Assembly: GCA_016584495.1 (NCBI GenBank)
Contig: WAID01000005.1
Span: 1,314,501-1,378,500 of the forward strand
Source: Celoporthe dispersa
Lineage: Eukaryota; Ascomycota; Sordariomycetes; Diaporthales; Cryphonectriaceae
DNA length: 64,000 nucleotides
Direction of reading: 5' to 3'
Shown here piece by piece: positions 12,204 through 23,484 of this stretch; the stretch's first letter is position 1, and the number at the start of each line of letters is the position of its first letter. Both the position numbers and the translations under genes were made by a program. The notes under the pieces are model-generated. The model was not told the DNA's origin and did not search any database. It worked only from the letters and a program-made list of their open reading frames with translations.

Positions 12204-12963
12204 GTCTGCTGTCGAGGAGACACCAAAGAGACTCTTCCAAGTGCTGGTGATTCGGTTCTTCAGGGCAGGTTCAACAATGATGCAGGTTGATCCTGAGCTG
12301 AGGAGGCATCGCTGCCCCGCGAAGAAGCGTGTTGCTGGAGAAGGGAAGGGTCTTTTGAGTGGTGAGGTCATTCGCGGGCGGCGCGATGAACCTTACTAAA
12401 GCGAAGGCTCTGAGTGGGAGAATCGCTACAGGCCTGGGGCCTAGCTTCAACCCCTGTCCTCGCCTGGTGCTAGTACCATAGTACATACGCATGTACTGCT
12501 GTGTGGTACATGGCAGCAGCTCCTGGGACCACCGTCTACAATATTCTCTATATAGTATATACTTACCGACCTACTTCTTCCGCCCGATGACGGTAAAGAG
12601 TTGGGAGATTACCACACTGAAATTATTGTTGTCTCATGAACTGCTTGTGTTTGTCTTGGTAACCCAGAGGCGATTTATCAAAAAATGAATGCGGCCGGTA
12701 AGCTACTGTAGGCGTATGAATGGATACCGTACAGTGGGTACCCCACAGCGGGAAGACCCACTATAGCTCTAGGCCTGCCAGGCCACCCAGGCCTACGCCC
12801 ACTGCCCGTATCTCGGCTGCAGTGCAATCTGGCACCAGACCGCCCGCGGGTACAGCTCTCAAAGCCTCACCACAGCCCACACGCCCGCACCCTGCACCAC
12901 CCCTCCACGCCAACACCCACACCCAGAACTACGAGATCAGGGGAGGAGCAGTACCCTCCCAAG
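12204..12963. promoter_or_regulatory. Shared 5' region of FMP25 and COG3
   Basis: A 760-base interval between divergent start codons must contain both promoters. An open frame upstream of the chosen FMP25 start reaches 12371, so a longer N-terminus is possible, but the presequence-like ATG at 12203 is preferred. I see no clear TATA box or recognised operator. Confidence 0.5.
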
Positions 12964-15523
12964 ATGTACGAGGATTCCTGGTATAATTACATACCAGAGC
13001 TCCAGCAGCAACAGCCCCAGCCACAGCACAGGAAGGCACCCTCACAGAGCTACGGGCACAGGCGGCGCGAGTCCCTGCTCCAGCAGCCAAATGTTCGTGA
13101 CACACCACACCAGACCCCGACCTCTTTCTCTCTCTATCTCTCTCTCTCTCTTGGGGAAGGCAGCAGCCCTTGATTGACCAGCTGACAGGGCCCCAATGGG
13201 ACAAACGAAGCCGTCGAGGACCTGGAGGAGCTGCTAGAGGAGGACGACGATGACTGCCCCCAGAGCCCGGCCTCTCCAGGCGAGCACGCTCGGTTTCCGA
13301 CTTTCTCGATATCGTCCGCGCCGAACAGCTGGGACATGGGGCTACCAAGAAGAAGAAGCAGAAGAGGAAGAGCCGGGCGCAGAGGCGGGACAACGGCCTG
13401 GACGCGTTAGCCCTGCCCTGGACGGGAGCCCCTCTCGAGGAGGACGGCGCGGTGGTCGACATTCTGGAGGACGAGCTGCTGCTGGACGCGGGACAGCAGG
13501 AGTACGCGTTATACGGCGAGCAGCTGGCCATGACAGAGCGGCACCTGGAGACGCTGATCGGCGACACCAACAGCGCGCTGAGGCTGCTCGCCTCCCTCTC
13601 CGAGTCGTTCCGCGGCGTCGAGGAGCAGACCAGCACGTTCCAGTCGCAGTGCGAGGGCCTGCTGTCGGAACAGAGACGGCTGGAGGCTCTGGCCGACGAG
13701 GTCGGCACCGACCTGCACTACTACGCATACATCGACAACGTCACGCGGCGCCTGAATGCCCCCGGCGCAGGCAGGCAGGTGGAGGACGAGTCGTTTGGGG
13801 AAAACGCTGCGAAACCTGGACGCCTGCATCGCCTTCATGGGCAAGAACCCCTCGTACCGGGACTCCGAGTCCTACCTGGCGCGCTACCAGGCCCTCCTGA
13901 CCAAGGCCCTGCACCTGCTCGAGGTCGGGCTGCAGAACCGCCTCGACAGGGTCTCGGCGGACATCTCGAGGCAGATCGCGGGTACCAAGTCAGAGTCGGC
14001 CCGGCATGCGCTGGCATACGGCCGGTTCGAGGAGATGATGCTCGACTCGTACTCGCTCATCCCAAACGTGCAGAAGGTGGTGCACCAGGCCTACGACCAG
14101 TCCGGCAATGCCCTGTCCGGGACCAACTCTGATATCTACTCCAACACGGCCAACAACATCTTCCAGGCGTACATCGCCGCGCGGGACCGTGATCTCAGGC
14201 CCATCATCCAGCACGATCTGGACATATTCAAGAAGGAGGCCAAGGACGCATCCGTGGAGACGGCCTCCCGGAACTACGTCAAGCAGTGCTTCGAGAGGTC
14301 CTTCAACGAGGCCATGCTCTTCGCCAAGATCTTTGCCGTCGAGCCGCACTACAGCACAGACCCCAACTCGGCCTTCGTGACGCTCAAGTCGCACCAGAGG
14401 GTCATGGTCAACGCCACCAACGTCGTCCCGATCGCCAACAGCCTGCAGGGCGCGCTGCAGACGGCCAAGCTGCAGACGATCTGCAACATCCTGGGTTGGA
14501 TCACCAACGAGTACCTCATCTCGGACTACGACGACGACGAGTCCGCGTTCACGAGGCACTGCCAGGAGCTGGCGGCCAGGCTGCTGGCGGAGCACCTGTG
14601 GGTCTTTACAGACAGTGCGTTCGAGGCCGAGATCACCAGGTCCATCTCGAAGGTCACGGTCCTGCCAGATGCGCTCAAGATCGGGCCCGTCGTCGACGGT
14701 GTCGCGTCGTCCAACGCGTACCCGCCCGTCAGGAGGGCCCTGGAGCTGCTGGTCATGTTTGACCAGTCCATGCCCAAAGAGCGATGTGTAAGCTTTTCTC
14801 CCTCTCCCTCCCTCTGCCTCTCTCTGCCTCTCTCTCTCTCTCTCTCTCTGTGGATATATATACAAAGACCCCCCGCGGTCGAAGAGTTCTTGGGGCGCCG
14901 TTATTGACCGTTCCCTCCCCCGCACAGCAGCGCAACAGCCCCGTGGTGTACAAGATCGTCAAGGAGACGATCCAGGTGCTGCAGCGGGCAGAGGCCCGGA
15001 TCAAGACCACCAAGACGGGCACCGACCCGGACCTGTTCATGCTCAAGAACCTCCTCATCCTCAAGAACGAGCTGGTGTCGCTCGAGATCGGCGACGTGCG
15101 CAACCAGGAGTCGGACATGCAGTACTTTGGCCAGATCTGGAACAACCTCACCCCGCAGAACCTGGTCGGCTACGTCAGCAGCTTCCTCCCCGGCGCGGCC
15201 TCGCTGTGGTCTCGCAGCGCCGGCGCCGCACATGCGCCGGCACAGACGCCACAGCCAGGCGGTGGGGGCCCCCAGACCACCAGGACGCGAGCGAGCAGCT
15301 GGACGACCTGCTCCGGCGGGCCATCGGGAGCTTCACGGAGCGGTGGGCAGGGCTGCTGGGCGGGGAGGGGAGCGGGAGGAAGACGGCGGGCCGGAACGTG
15401 GTCAAGGTGGAGAGGGAGCTGGAGGAGATGCTGCAGAACGCGTTCAGCAACCAGCCCGAGGTGGTTGGCAAGCTCAAGGAGGCCATCCAGATGCACCAGC
15501 AGGCGCAGGAGCAGAAGAGATAA
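12964..15523 (+). CDS. COG3: COG3 (Sec34), conserved oligomeric Golgi complex subunit, three frame breaks
   Basis: Subunit of the COG tether, which captures vesicles for retrograde traffic within the Golgi. The start MYEDSWYNYIPEL fits fungal COG3. Intron 1 is 13093-13188; splicing joins RRRESLLQQPN to GPNGTNEAVEDLEELLEEDDD. The Sec34 domain runs from VVDILEDELLLDAGQQEYALY through the coiled region TSTFQSQCEGLLSEQRRLE and SYLARYQALLTKALHLLE to FMGKNPSY-type and QCFERSFNEAMLFAKIF blocks. Intron 2 is 14788-14927 (GTAAGC, branch TTGAC, CAG) and contains a CT repeat. The last exon starts QRNSPVVYKIVKET and ends EELEEMLQNAFSNQPEVV with a stop at 15521-15523. Frame breaks: -1 at C5 13257-13261, +1 at G4 13797-13800, -1 at C5 15269-15273. 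Corrected length is 774 aa. COG3 is essential or important in fungi, so real loss is unlikely. Confidence 0.9.
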
Positions 15524-16205
15524 AGAGTGTACTTGCACATATGAAGAATATGTACAGACTTGTCAAAACCTCCTTGCCAACGTTTCCCTCTGTCCCTCAC
15601 CTTGTTTCGAGATAAATGGAATACATATACAGAAAGCAAGATGCGCATTATAAACACATCAAAACCCTCCTTCAAAGTCGCCGAGGAAATACATACCATA
15701 ACAGTACTAGCATAGTTGTATGGTACGTACTGTAAATACTTGCATGCAGTAGTGAGTTAGTGTGCTGGTTAGTAAAGTGTCTGAGTGGCCAGCACGCAAT
15801 CTCTCACAAGGAACATGTCATGGTACTCTGTACGTATAGTGACAGGGGTGTCTCTCTCTCTTTACCCCCCCCCCCCCTACTGTGGGCCCTATCTTATCGG
15901 GACCGGCTTCGGCCTCTTTTTTCTGTTGCCAGACCTCAATTATTCATTCAACAACCGTGTTTACTAAGCCTGGCTCCTTTCTTTCCCTCTTTCCTTCCTC
16001 TCTCTCTCCCCTTCTTGATTCCTCACGGCCTCTCCTCCATTGTTTAGCCTTCACCTGCTTCTCCCTTGCCCAAACGGGAAAGACAGACTAGGGAAGAGAG
16101 GAGAGAGGCCCAGCTCGTTTCCCTCGCCGGAGAAATCGGTTGAGATCCAGAGGAAGGGGGCGTGGGCACGCAGCAGCAGCAGGAGCAGCAGCAGCGGTCG
16201 CGGTC
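15524..16205. other. Intergenic region COG3 / mitochondrial carrier
   Basis: 3' flank of COG3 and promoter plus leader of the carrier gene. It contains a C11-12 run near 15866-15877 and CT-rich tracts. No gene is seen. Confidence 0.5.
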
Positions 16206-17368
16206 ATGGCGGAGTCGGCGGCTGATCTTGATGCTCACCCTCATGAGGGAGGAGGCGCGGCGCAGACGGCTAAGGATCTGTTCTCTGGGGCCGCTGGCGG
16301 TGTAGCGCAGGTCTTGCTTGGTGAGTCTTGTTCCCTGTTGGTCTTTAGAGCATGGAGGGATGGAGGAGGGCGACGATGTTGTCATGCTTCGTCTGAGATA
16401 TATATATGAGAGAGAGAGAGAGATGAGACTTGTCATGAGCGTTCCTTATCATGAGCGTTCCTGTTGAGACACACACACACACACTGTCTCTCTCTGTCAA
16501 CCACATCCAAGCTGACAAACCTCGTCTTCCTCTCCTCACTCCAGGCCAACCCTTCGACATAGTCAAGGTCCGCCTCCAGACCGCCACAACCCCCACCACC
16601 GCCCTCAGCGCCGCAACCTCCATCTGGCGCAACGAGGGGCCCCTGGCCTTCTACAAGGGCACTCTCACCCCCCTCCTGGGCATCGGCGCCTGCGTCTCCG
16701 TCCAGTTCGGCGGCTTCCACGCCGCCCGCCGCTGGTTTGAGGACCGCAACACCACCACCCACGGCACCCCGCCCGCTAGCCCCCTCTCCTACCCGCAGTA
16801 CTACGCCGCAGGTGCCTTCGCCGGCGTCGCCAACAGCGTCATCTCAGGCCCCATCGAGCACGTCCGCATCCGCCTCCAGACCCAGCCCCACGGCGCCGCC
16901 CGTCTCTACTCCGGCCCCCTCGACTGCGTGCGCAAGCTCGTCGCCGCCCCGGGAGGCGGTCTGTGGCGCGGCGTCTACCGCGGCGAGGCGGTCACCGTCC
17001 TCCGCGAGGCCCAGGCCTACGGCGTGTGGTTCCTCGCCTTCGAGTGGCTGATGAACGCCGACGCCCGCCGCAACGCCGTCTCGCGCGACGACATCCCCGC
17101 CTACAAGATTGCCTTCTACGGCGGCCTGGCGGGCGAGGCCCTGTGGCTGGCCAGCTACCCGCTCGACGTCGTCAAGAGCAAGATGCAGACCGACGGCTTC
17201 GGGTCCGAGATGAGGTACCGGTCCATGCGGGACTGCTTTGCGCAGACGTGGGCGAGGGAAGGCATGGGTGGCTTCTGGCGGGGGCTGGGGCCGACCCTGT
17301 TGAGGGCTATGCCTGTCAGCGCGGGGACTTTTGCTGTTGTGGAGATGACGAGGAGGGCGATTAACTAG
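16206..17368 (+). CDS. YMC1: Mitochondrial carrier family protein, YMC1-like
   Basis: Six-helix solute carrier of the mitochondrial inner membrane. Three carrier signatures are visible: PFDIVKVRLQT, PIEHVRIRLQT and PLDVVKSKMQTDGFG, each starting a repeat of about 100 residues. The last repeat (YRSMRDCFAQTWAREGMGGFWRGLGPTLLRAMPVSAGTFAVVEM) is that of the YMC1/YMC2 branch, linked in yeast to amino-acid or organic-acid exchange; an acylcarnitine-type carrier is the main alternative. Start ATG 16206 (MAESAADLD). One intron, 16321-16544, has GTGAGT, a GCTGAC branch site and CAG, and joins QVLLG to QPFDIVK. Total 312 aa, normal, with no frame break. The TAG stop runs directly into an (AG)12 microsatellite. 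Confidence 0.88.
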
Positions 17369-17390
17369 AGAGAGAGAGAGAGAGAGAGAG
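17367..17390. repeat. (AG)n microsatellite overlapping a stop codon
   Basis: Twelve AG units begin within the TAG stop of the YMC1-like gene and continue into the 3' flank. Confidence 0.9.
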
Positions 17391-17722
17391 GAAGAGGAGA
17401 TATTCTTTTTTTTCTTTCTAGTTCCTTGTTACCTGTGGGCCGGGATGACATCTGGTCTGGTCTGGCCTGCCTGGCTGGGTGGATGAGAGTCTCTTGGAGG
17501 CTGTTCGAGAAGAGGTGGCGGAGTTTCAATGGGCATACAGTATCTTCCTCCCGGTTCTTTTGCGGTTTCAACAGGGCAAAAATGGGTGATATATATACAT
17601 GGCAATAGATTTACTTCTTTCGGGGGTGGGTGTGATGGAAGGTTAGATTTACTTTAAAAAAAAAACAAAAAAAGCTCATCAACTTCTATTCTTCTTTGGT
17701 GACAACCCAAGCTCCTCGCTGT
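17369..17722. terminator. Convergent 3' flank of carrier and TIP20 genes
   Basis: About 350 bases between two convergent stop codons must hold both 3' ends. It contains the AG repeat and an A9-rich tract near 17656-17671. No gene is seen. Confidence 0.45.
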
Positions 17723-20340
17723 CTAGTCACTATTCTCCACACGGTTCTGCAGTATCCTCCTCGCATGCTGAGGCTCCAGCATCTCGATGCCCAGCTCCTC
17801 CAGCACCCTCCTCGCCTCGCTGTTGTCCACAAACACGCGGTCGCTCGCCTGCTTCAGCGACATGCCCTGGCCCCCTTGGCCATCGGTCCCCTCCACCGGC
17901 ATGTTCAGGAGCCGCAGCGCGTCCGCCAGGAAGGCCATGGCCGCCGCCGACCCGTCGGGCACGTACCGGTCCGCCATGGCGAAAATGGCATGCACGTCGC
18001 GGAGGAACTGCGCGGCGCCGAGGGTCGTGAACCTGTTGGCCACGAGGACGTTCTCGTAGAGGTTGTCCTGGAGCGACTCGAGGGCCCTGCGCACGACGCG
18101 CCGGAAGACGGCGGTGCTGAGGGCTTGGGAGAGGAAGTCGAAGTTGCGTTTGAGGATCTGAAGTTTGTGTGTTAGTGGAACTATGCGAGATGTAATATGC
18201 AGAAATATTTATACATATACAAGTGTTTACATATATTCATGTGTGTATGTGTATGTATATAAGTCAGAGGGAAAAGAAAGGGGGGGGGGGGAAGAGAACA
18301 TCTTACCCTGAGCGGTTCGTCTAGCTCTGCCGTGATGGCGAGTGTGTATGGGTCGATCGGTGACGGGTCCTCGCTGAGGGTCAGCCACTGTGTGCGCTGG
18401 ATATACGGCCGGAAGGCCTTGGACTGTGAGTCCTGCACCGCGGCGACGAGCCAGTCCTGCGCCTGCTGTCGGCGCGCGGCATAGGCCTTGATGGTCTCAT
18501 CAAACAGGATCCCGCCGTCTCCCGTGGAGCCGACGCTCTGCGATGTCCGGCCCTTGACCTCGTCGTGGCTCATCCCGCCGGCCAGGTTGTTCTGGTCACC
18601 GGACCCCCTCGCCCTGGCCTGCAGCCGATCCCACATCTCCACAAAGAACTCCTCGTTGCTCCAGTCCCGGAGGGCGCTGACCACGTGGTCTGAGCTCCCA
18701 AAGACCTTGCACAGCGTCTCGAGGGCGCCTGTCCCCTCGAGGGCCGCGAGATCCTCCCTGCTTGCCCCCGAGATGGCCTTGAAGGCCAGCGAGGTGGAGG
18801 CGTTGTACGCGTCGAGCCCGTCCCGGAGACGCTGGTGGTACTGGTCCAGGATGGCGAGCTGGATGTCGATCAGGAACCGGAGCTGGTGCGAGAACCTCCT
18901 GATCCGGTTATACTGGCCGGTGACCGAGCGCAGCAGATCTATCACGCGGACGGCACCAAAGGTGGGCTTTGTCTTGCCCGGGCCGCTGTAGTCGTAGTCG
19001 ATCTGTCGGGCTTCCGGGCTGGCCATGATGACCTGGTATCGCTCCAGGGCGAAGGTCCGCTCCGCCTTGAGCCATCTGTCAAAGTGCTCGTCCAGCACCT
19101 CTGAGGTGAGGCCGCCCCAGCCTCGCTCGACATCCCCGCCGTCATAGCTGAACTGTCTCCGCAGGTTGTCGTCAAAGGCCATGAGCTGGCCCATCAGGCT
19201 GCTCAGGAAAGCCGGATCCTTGAGCGCCGCCTGCATGGTCGACCTGACCTTCTCGCCGAGGACCGGCAGCATGGTGGTGATGAGGGCGCATGTCGGGTCC
19301 ATGTAGACCATCTTGTCTGCCACCTCGGTACCCGCGAACCTGCTCGCCAGGAGGTAGCCAAAGTTCTCCCGGAAAAAGTCGTCCCACTCTTCCAGCTGGG
19401 CGAGGATCCACGGAAAGCACTGGCTGCCGATATTCCGAGGTTCGCTCGTCGCGTTGTCGCTCATGAAGTGGTACTGGAACTCCTTGACCCAGTTCTGCGC
19501 CATCACCTCCATCGGCAGCAGGGTCACCACGCCGCCCGAGTAGAGGACCTCGGGCACCTGCAGGTCCATCGACTTGGCGAAACACTCCCTCCACTCCTCG
19601 TCGATCTCGGAGCGCGGGTCCACCCTCTTCGGCCACCCCCTCCTGGCCAGTACGCCGTCCATCTCCGTCCACATCGTCCTCTTCATCTCCTCCCACAGGC
19701 TCTCCGCGATGCCGGCGACATGTGTGACGAGGTGCACGGCGGCACCGTCCGCGGGGCCCTGCAGCTCCTGCAGGTACGCCGCCAGCCTCTTCAGCTTCGT
19801 GTACGGCTCGAGCGCGGCCTTTGGGTTCCTGGGCAGGTGGCCCCTCGCCTCCTCCCTGAGGCCCTCGACGTCCTGCAGCAGCACTAGGTACCTGTGGGCC
19901 AGGTCGACCCTGGCCAGCCTGTGCATGGGCCCCTCGAGCCTGCGGATCGCCTCGTCGGGCGCATCGGAGGCCGCGACGATCTGGAGCCTCACGTCGATGT
20001 CGTGCTGCAGGGCATGGAAGCCGTCGATCTGCTGCTGCAGGGAGGCCTGGCGCTCGTCTGAGGACTGGCGCGCGGTGGCGAGGGAGCGTGTGGCATCGTC
20101 GAGCTGGGACTGCAGCTGGGCGCGCTGCTCCTCGACGCTGGCGAGGAGGTCGTCGAGGTTCTCGATGTCGGCTGCGTACTGGAGCTTGTCGTCGAGGTAG
20201 TCGTCCAGACGCATGTCGTCTGGGGAGGACGGCGAGCGGAAGAGCTGGGGCGGCATGGCTGTCATGGCTGCTGTGGTGGATAGGTTCCTCTGGACAAAGC
20301 TCGTCACCGTGTTCCTGAGAGGCCCCGGGCGTGTTGACAA
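17723..20340 (-). CDS. TIP20: RINT1/TIP20-family ER vesicle tether
   Basis: Subunit of the Dsl1-type (NRZ) complex that tethers COPI vesicles to the ER. The N-terminal coiled coil (YAADIENLDDLLASVEEQRAQLQSQ) is followed by RINT1/TIP-1 domain blocks: FHALQHDIDVRLQIV, WVKEFQYHFMSD, FPWILAQLEEWDDFFRENF, FDRWLKAERTFALERY and RRFSHQLRFLIDIQLAILDQYHQRL. One intron, 18158-18306 (GTAAGA...CAG), joins DEPLR to ILKRNFDFLSQAL in phase 0. The C-terminus has NLYENVLVANRFTTLGAAQF. Total about 822 aa with no frame break. ATG 20340 is the longest start; ATG 20265 (MTAMPPQLF) is also plausible. Divergent from the ferric-reductase-like gene. Confidence 0.87.
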
Positions 20341-21162
20341 GCCTGACAGGGTGTTTGTCTAGCTGTCCCTGTCGGTTCTCTGTCGGCCCCGCGCTACAAG
20401 GAACAGGGGACATGCACGCATGACCTCGAGAGAAGGAGGCAACCTTTCACCGATAAAAAGAAAAAGGCCAAAGAATCATAAAGACAAGAATACAATCAAA
20501 GGACAGAGATGAAGAGCAGAATCAGGTAAGCTGGGGAAAAGAAGAGGAGAGTAGATAAGTATGTGAACAAAGTATACGATCAGACTTGCAGGTAGGCAGT
20601 GGACAGCCACACACTATGAACCCTCTCTACTGTAAGAAATCCTCGTCTTTGTCTGTTTCTTTTCCCCCTCCTTCTTCTTTATCCCTTTTTTTAAAAAAAA
20701 AAAAAGAAGATTCAATTTTTGGATTCCTCTCTGCCTCAATAGTCTATAATGGATCGTTCTTCTGCTAGAGAGCACCCAGACGCTGACGAGGTGAGGATGC
20801 GCGGGTCTGAACATGGCTCTTGGTACACGCATCTTTTCTGATTGCGGGTAGACCGCTAAGCATAGGAGCCTTTGGATTATAAATAGGCGAGGCCTCAATA
20901 GTGTCGGTACGGGCGGGACCCTCAACCAGCTACTTGCTTTATCAAGAGCCGTCGGGTTGGCCCACGCCGCGCTACGCCGCATCTGTTCTTGAATTGCTTA
21001 CCTTACGGACATTGTGTCCTTTCTCTGAACAATCCTTCTGGGTTTTTTTTTTCTTTTGCTTCTGGTCGAGGACACACGGGACTCGCCCTTCTCAAGCCCG
21101 TCCCGCGGTGTGTTTTGGAACCCAGCAGGAAGAGGAAGAGAGAAGAAAACAACCTTGGACAA
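20341..21162. promoter_or_regulatory. Shared 5' region of TIP20 and ferric-reductase-like genes
   Basis: An interval of 822 bases between divergent start codons. It has poly-pyrimidine/poly-A near 20660-20710 and a T10 tract near 21041. No reading frame is supported and no GATA-type iron-regulator cluster is obvious by eye. Confidence 0.5.
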
Positions 21163-23000
21163 ATGGCCTGGCCGTGGGAGTTTGTCAATATCGACGGCGA
21201 CGCAAAGGAGCTGAGGAGACAGACCCTCGACAGATACGCCGGATACGCGCAGATATCAGCCTTTGGCCCTGTATTTCTGGTTCTCATCTACAGGTTGGCG
21301 TTATGGGTCACCGAGACGTTCGACACGCGGAGGGCCCTCTACTCTGCCGTGCCTGAGTCGCCCAGGCGGAAGATTCGGCGGCAGAGTCCTCTTGGTGCAT
21401 GGGAGGCTCGGTATCGGCTGGTCCTGTGGTGGCTGGGCGGCGATGTTGTCTTTCTGGGCCAGTCGTGGGGTCGGCGAGACGAGTGGGTCTTTGGGCTGGC
21501 CTGGGGTGCGTGGATGGGCGCCTTGTCAGTCCTCGAAACGGGTGACGGTGAGTTTCTGTCCTAACCCCTCTATCGTCTGTGAGAAGAAGAGGAGGAAGAA
21601 AGGAAAATGAGAGAGACAGGGAGATAGAGAGAGAGCGCTGACGTGGTCCGTCCAGACTATCTTCATCTTACAAAGAGAGTCGGCATCATCGGCATCTCCC
21701 AGCTCCCCCTGCAGTACCTTCTCGCCCTGAAGAGCCTCAACCCCATCGCCTACGTCTTGAGGTCCTCCCACGAGGAGATCAACCGCTTCCACCGCGCCCT
21801 GGGCCGCATCGTCTACGCGCTGCTCTTCCTGCACGCCTGTCTGTACATGAACTACTTCATCCAGATGGGTAGCGTCCTGGAGAAGCTGACGTCCTCCCGG
21901 GCCGTCCAGACAGGGCTCCTGGGGATCTGGGCCATGACGTTCCTCGGGGCCACCGCGCTCAAGACCATCCGCGAGTACTCCTACAGGATCTTCTTCATCA
22001 CCCACCTGGCCGTGGCCCTCATCATCCCGCCTCTGATCTGGTTCCACGTCCATGTGGCCCGGGTCTTCGTCATCGAGGCCCTGGTCGTCTTCCTGGTCGA
22101 CATCATCTCGCGCAAGCTCGACACCATCACCGCGGCGGCCCTCTTCGAGCAGGTCGCCGGCACGAGCCTCGTCAAGGTCACCACGAGCATCCCCCACCAC
22201 AAGATCGAGCGGTTCCGCAGGAACCCAGGCTCCCACATCTACCTCCAGGTCCCCGGCGGGTCGCGGCCCTCCCAGGACCCCCTGTCCAGGGAGTACCTCG
22301 TCCACGAGTTCCTGATGAACCCCTTCACCGTCGCCGCCGTGGACGAGGACAGCGGCGAGCTCACCCTCGTCGCCCGCCACCTGGACGGCCCGACCACCTC
22401 GACCCTGCGACAGCTGGCGGGCCGCAACCCCCGCGCCAAGCAGCAGCAGGCCTCGCTCGCGATCGAGGGCCCGTACGGCGTGGCTGCCAACTACAGGAAG
22501 CTCAGCAGCGGGGAGTACGACCGCGTGCTGCTGGTCTCGGGGGCATCGGCGCCACGTTCACGGTGCCGCTGTACCGCGCCCTGGCCGTGGACAACCCGGG
22601 CGCCAAGGTTGAGCTGGTATGGGCTGTGCGGAGTGCGCGAGAGGCCGCGTGGGCGAACGCCGCCTCGGGGGAAGGGAGGGTCTTCTCGGCCGAGGACGGG
22701 GTGCAGCTCTTTGTGACGGGTGTCAGGAGCACGTCTGGCGTGCAGGAAGTGGATGGAGACGAGGGTGGGGTCGAGCTGAGCACGATGCAGGGTGGGCAGG
22801 ATGCGAGGCAGCAGCAGCAGGGCGTCCGTCCTGACCTCGGGAGGATCGTGGATGATGTGTTTAGGCACGGGCAGGAGGAGAGGGTGGCTGTGCTCTTCTG
22901 CGGGCCTGCAAAGATGGGCCGGGACCTTAGAGATCATGTTGGTGTATGGGTGAGGAAGGGGAGGGTGGTGTTTTGGCACAGCGAGAGCTTTGAGTGGTGA
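21163..23000 (+). CDS. Ferric-reductase-like transmembrane protein (FRE/NOX superfamily), one frame break
   Basis: Membrane flavocytochrome of the ferric reductase family, expected to move electrons from NADPH through FAD and haem across a membrane. The ATG at 21163 starts MAWPWEFVNID. Intron 21548-21655 (GTGAGT, branch CTGAC, CAG) leads into DYLHLTKRVGIIG. The membrane domain shows the spaced histidine pairs of haem ligation in HRALGRIVYALLFLHACLY and FFITHLAVALIIPPLIWFHVHVAR. The FAD site is NPFTVAAVD, where canonical FRE proteins have HPFT; this resembles the AIM14-like branch. The NADPH motif GGIGATFTVPLYRA is split by a missing base in G5 22539-22543. Beyond it the chain continues to LFCGPAKMGRDLRDHV and ends FEW. 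Corrected length is 576 aa. Whether it reduces iron or makes superoxide is open. Confidence 0.85.
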
Positions 23001-23484
23001 GAGAGAAGGTATGTAAGTCTGTCCAACGTGGCGCCTCGTAGGCTTCTTCCAGAGCTCTCTTCATGCTTTGCTGCGACACTGTTCATTCTCACGCTATCGC
23101 GGTCTTCTTTACGAAGGCAACAAGGCATGAAAGTCGCTGTATCTCCTCAGAATATGATCTCTCACGACCATGAATACTCTTGTCCATGCTGCTCGCCTGC
23201 TGCCCATCTGCAGGCGAGATGCAAATCTCCCGAGAACAGCGGGGCGCTCACTGGCTTGGTGGCCCGGTCTCACCCACCCTCCGTTACAATGGATGGTGCT
23301 CACAATCAAAGAAAGGACGTCAAGTTCATTACCGTCGTCGTACATACCTTCCAACGCCATAGCAAGAAAGGAAGAGAAAGAAAGGAAAAGAAAAAAAGGT
23401 GAAAGTGAAAGGGTCCAGCTTCACACTTCGGAGCGGCCATAAGCCTGTGTCGCCCTGCCCCAAGACCAGACCAGAAGAGATGAA
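23001..23484. terminator. Convergent 3' flanks, ferric-reductase-like and VanZ-like genes
   Basis: 484 bases between convergent stop codons. Nothing beyond 3' untranslated sequence is apparent. Confidence 0.4.
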
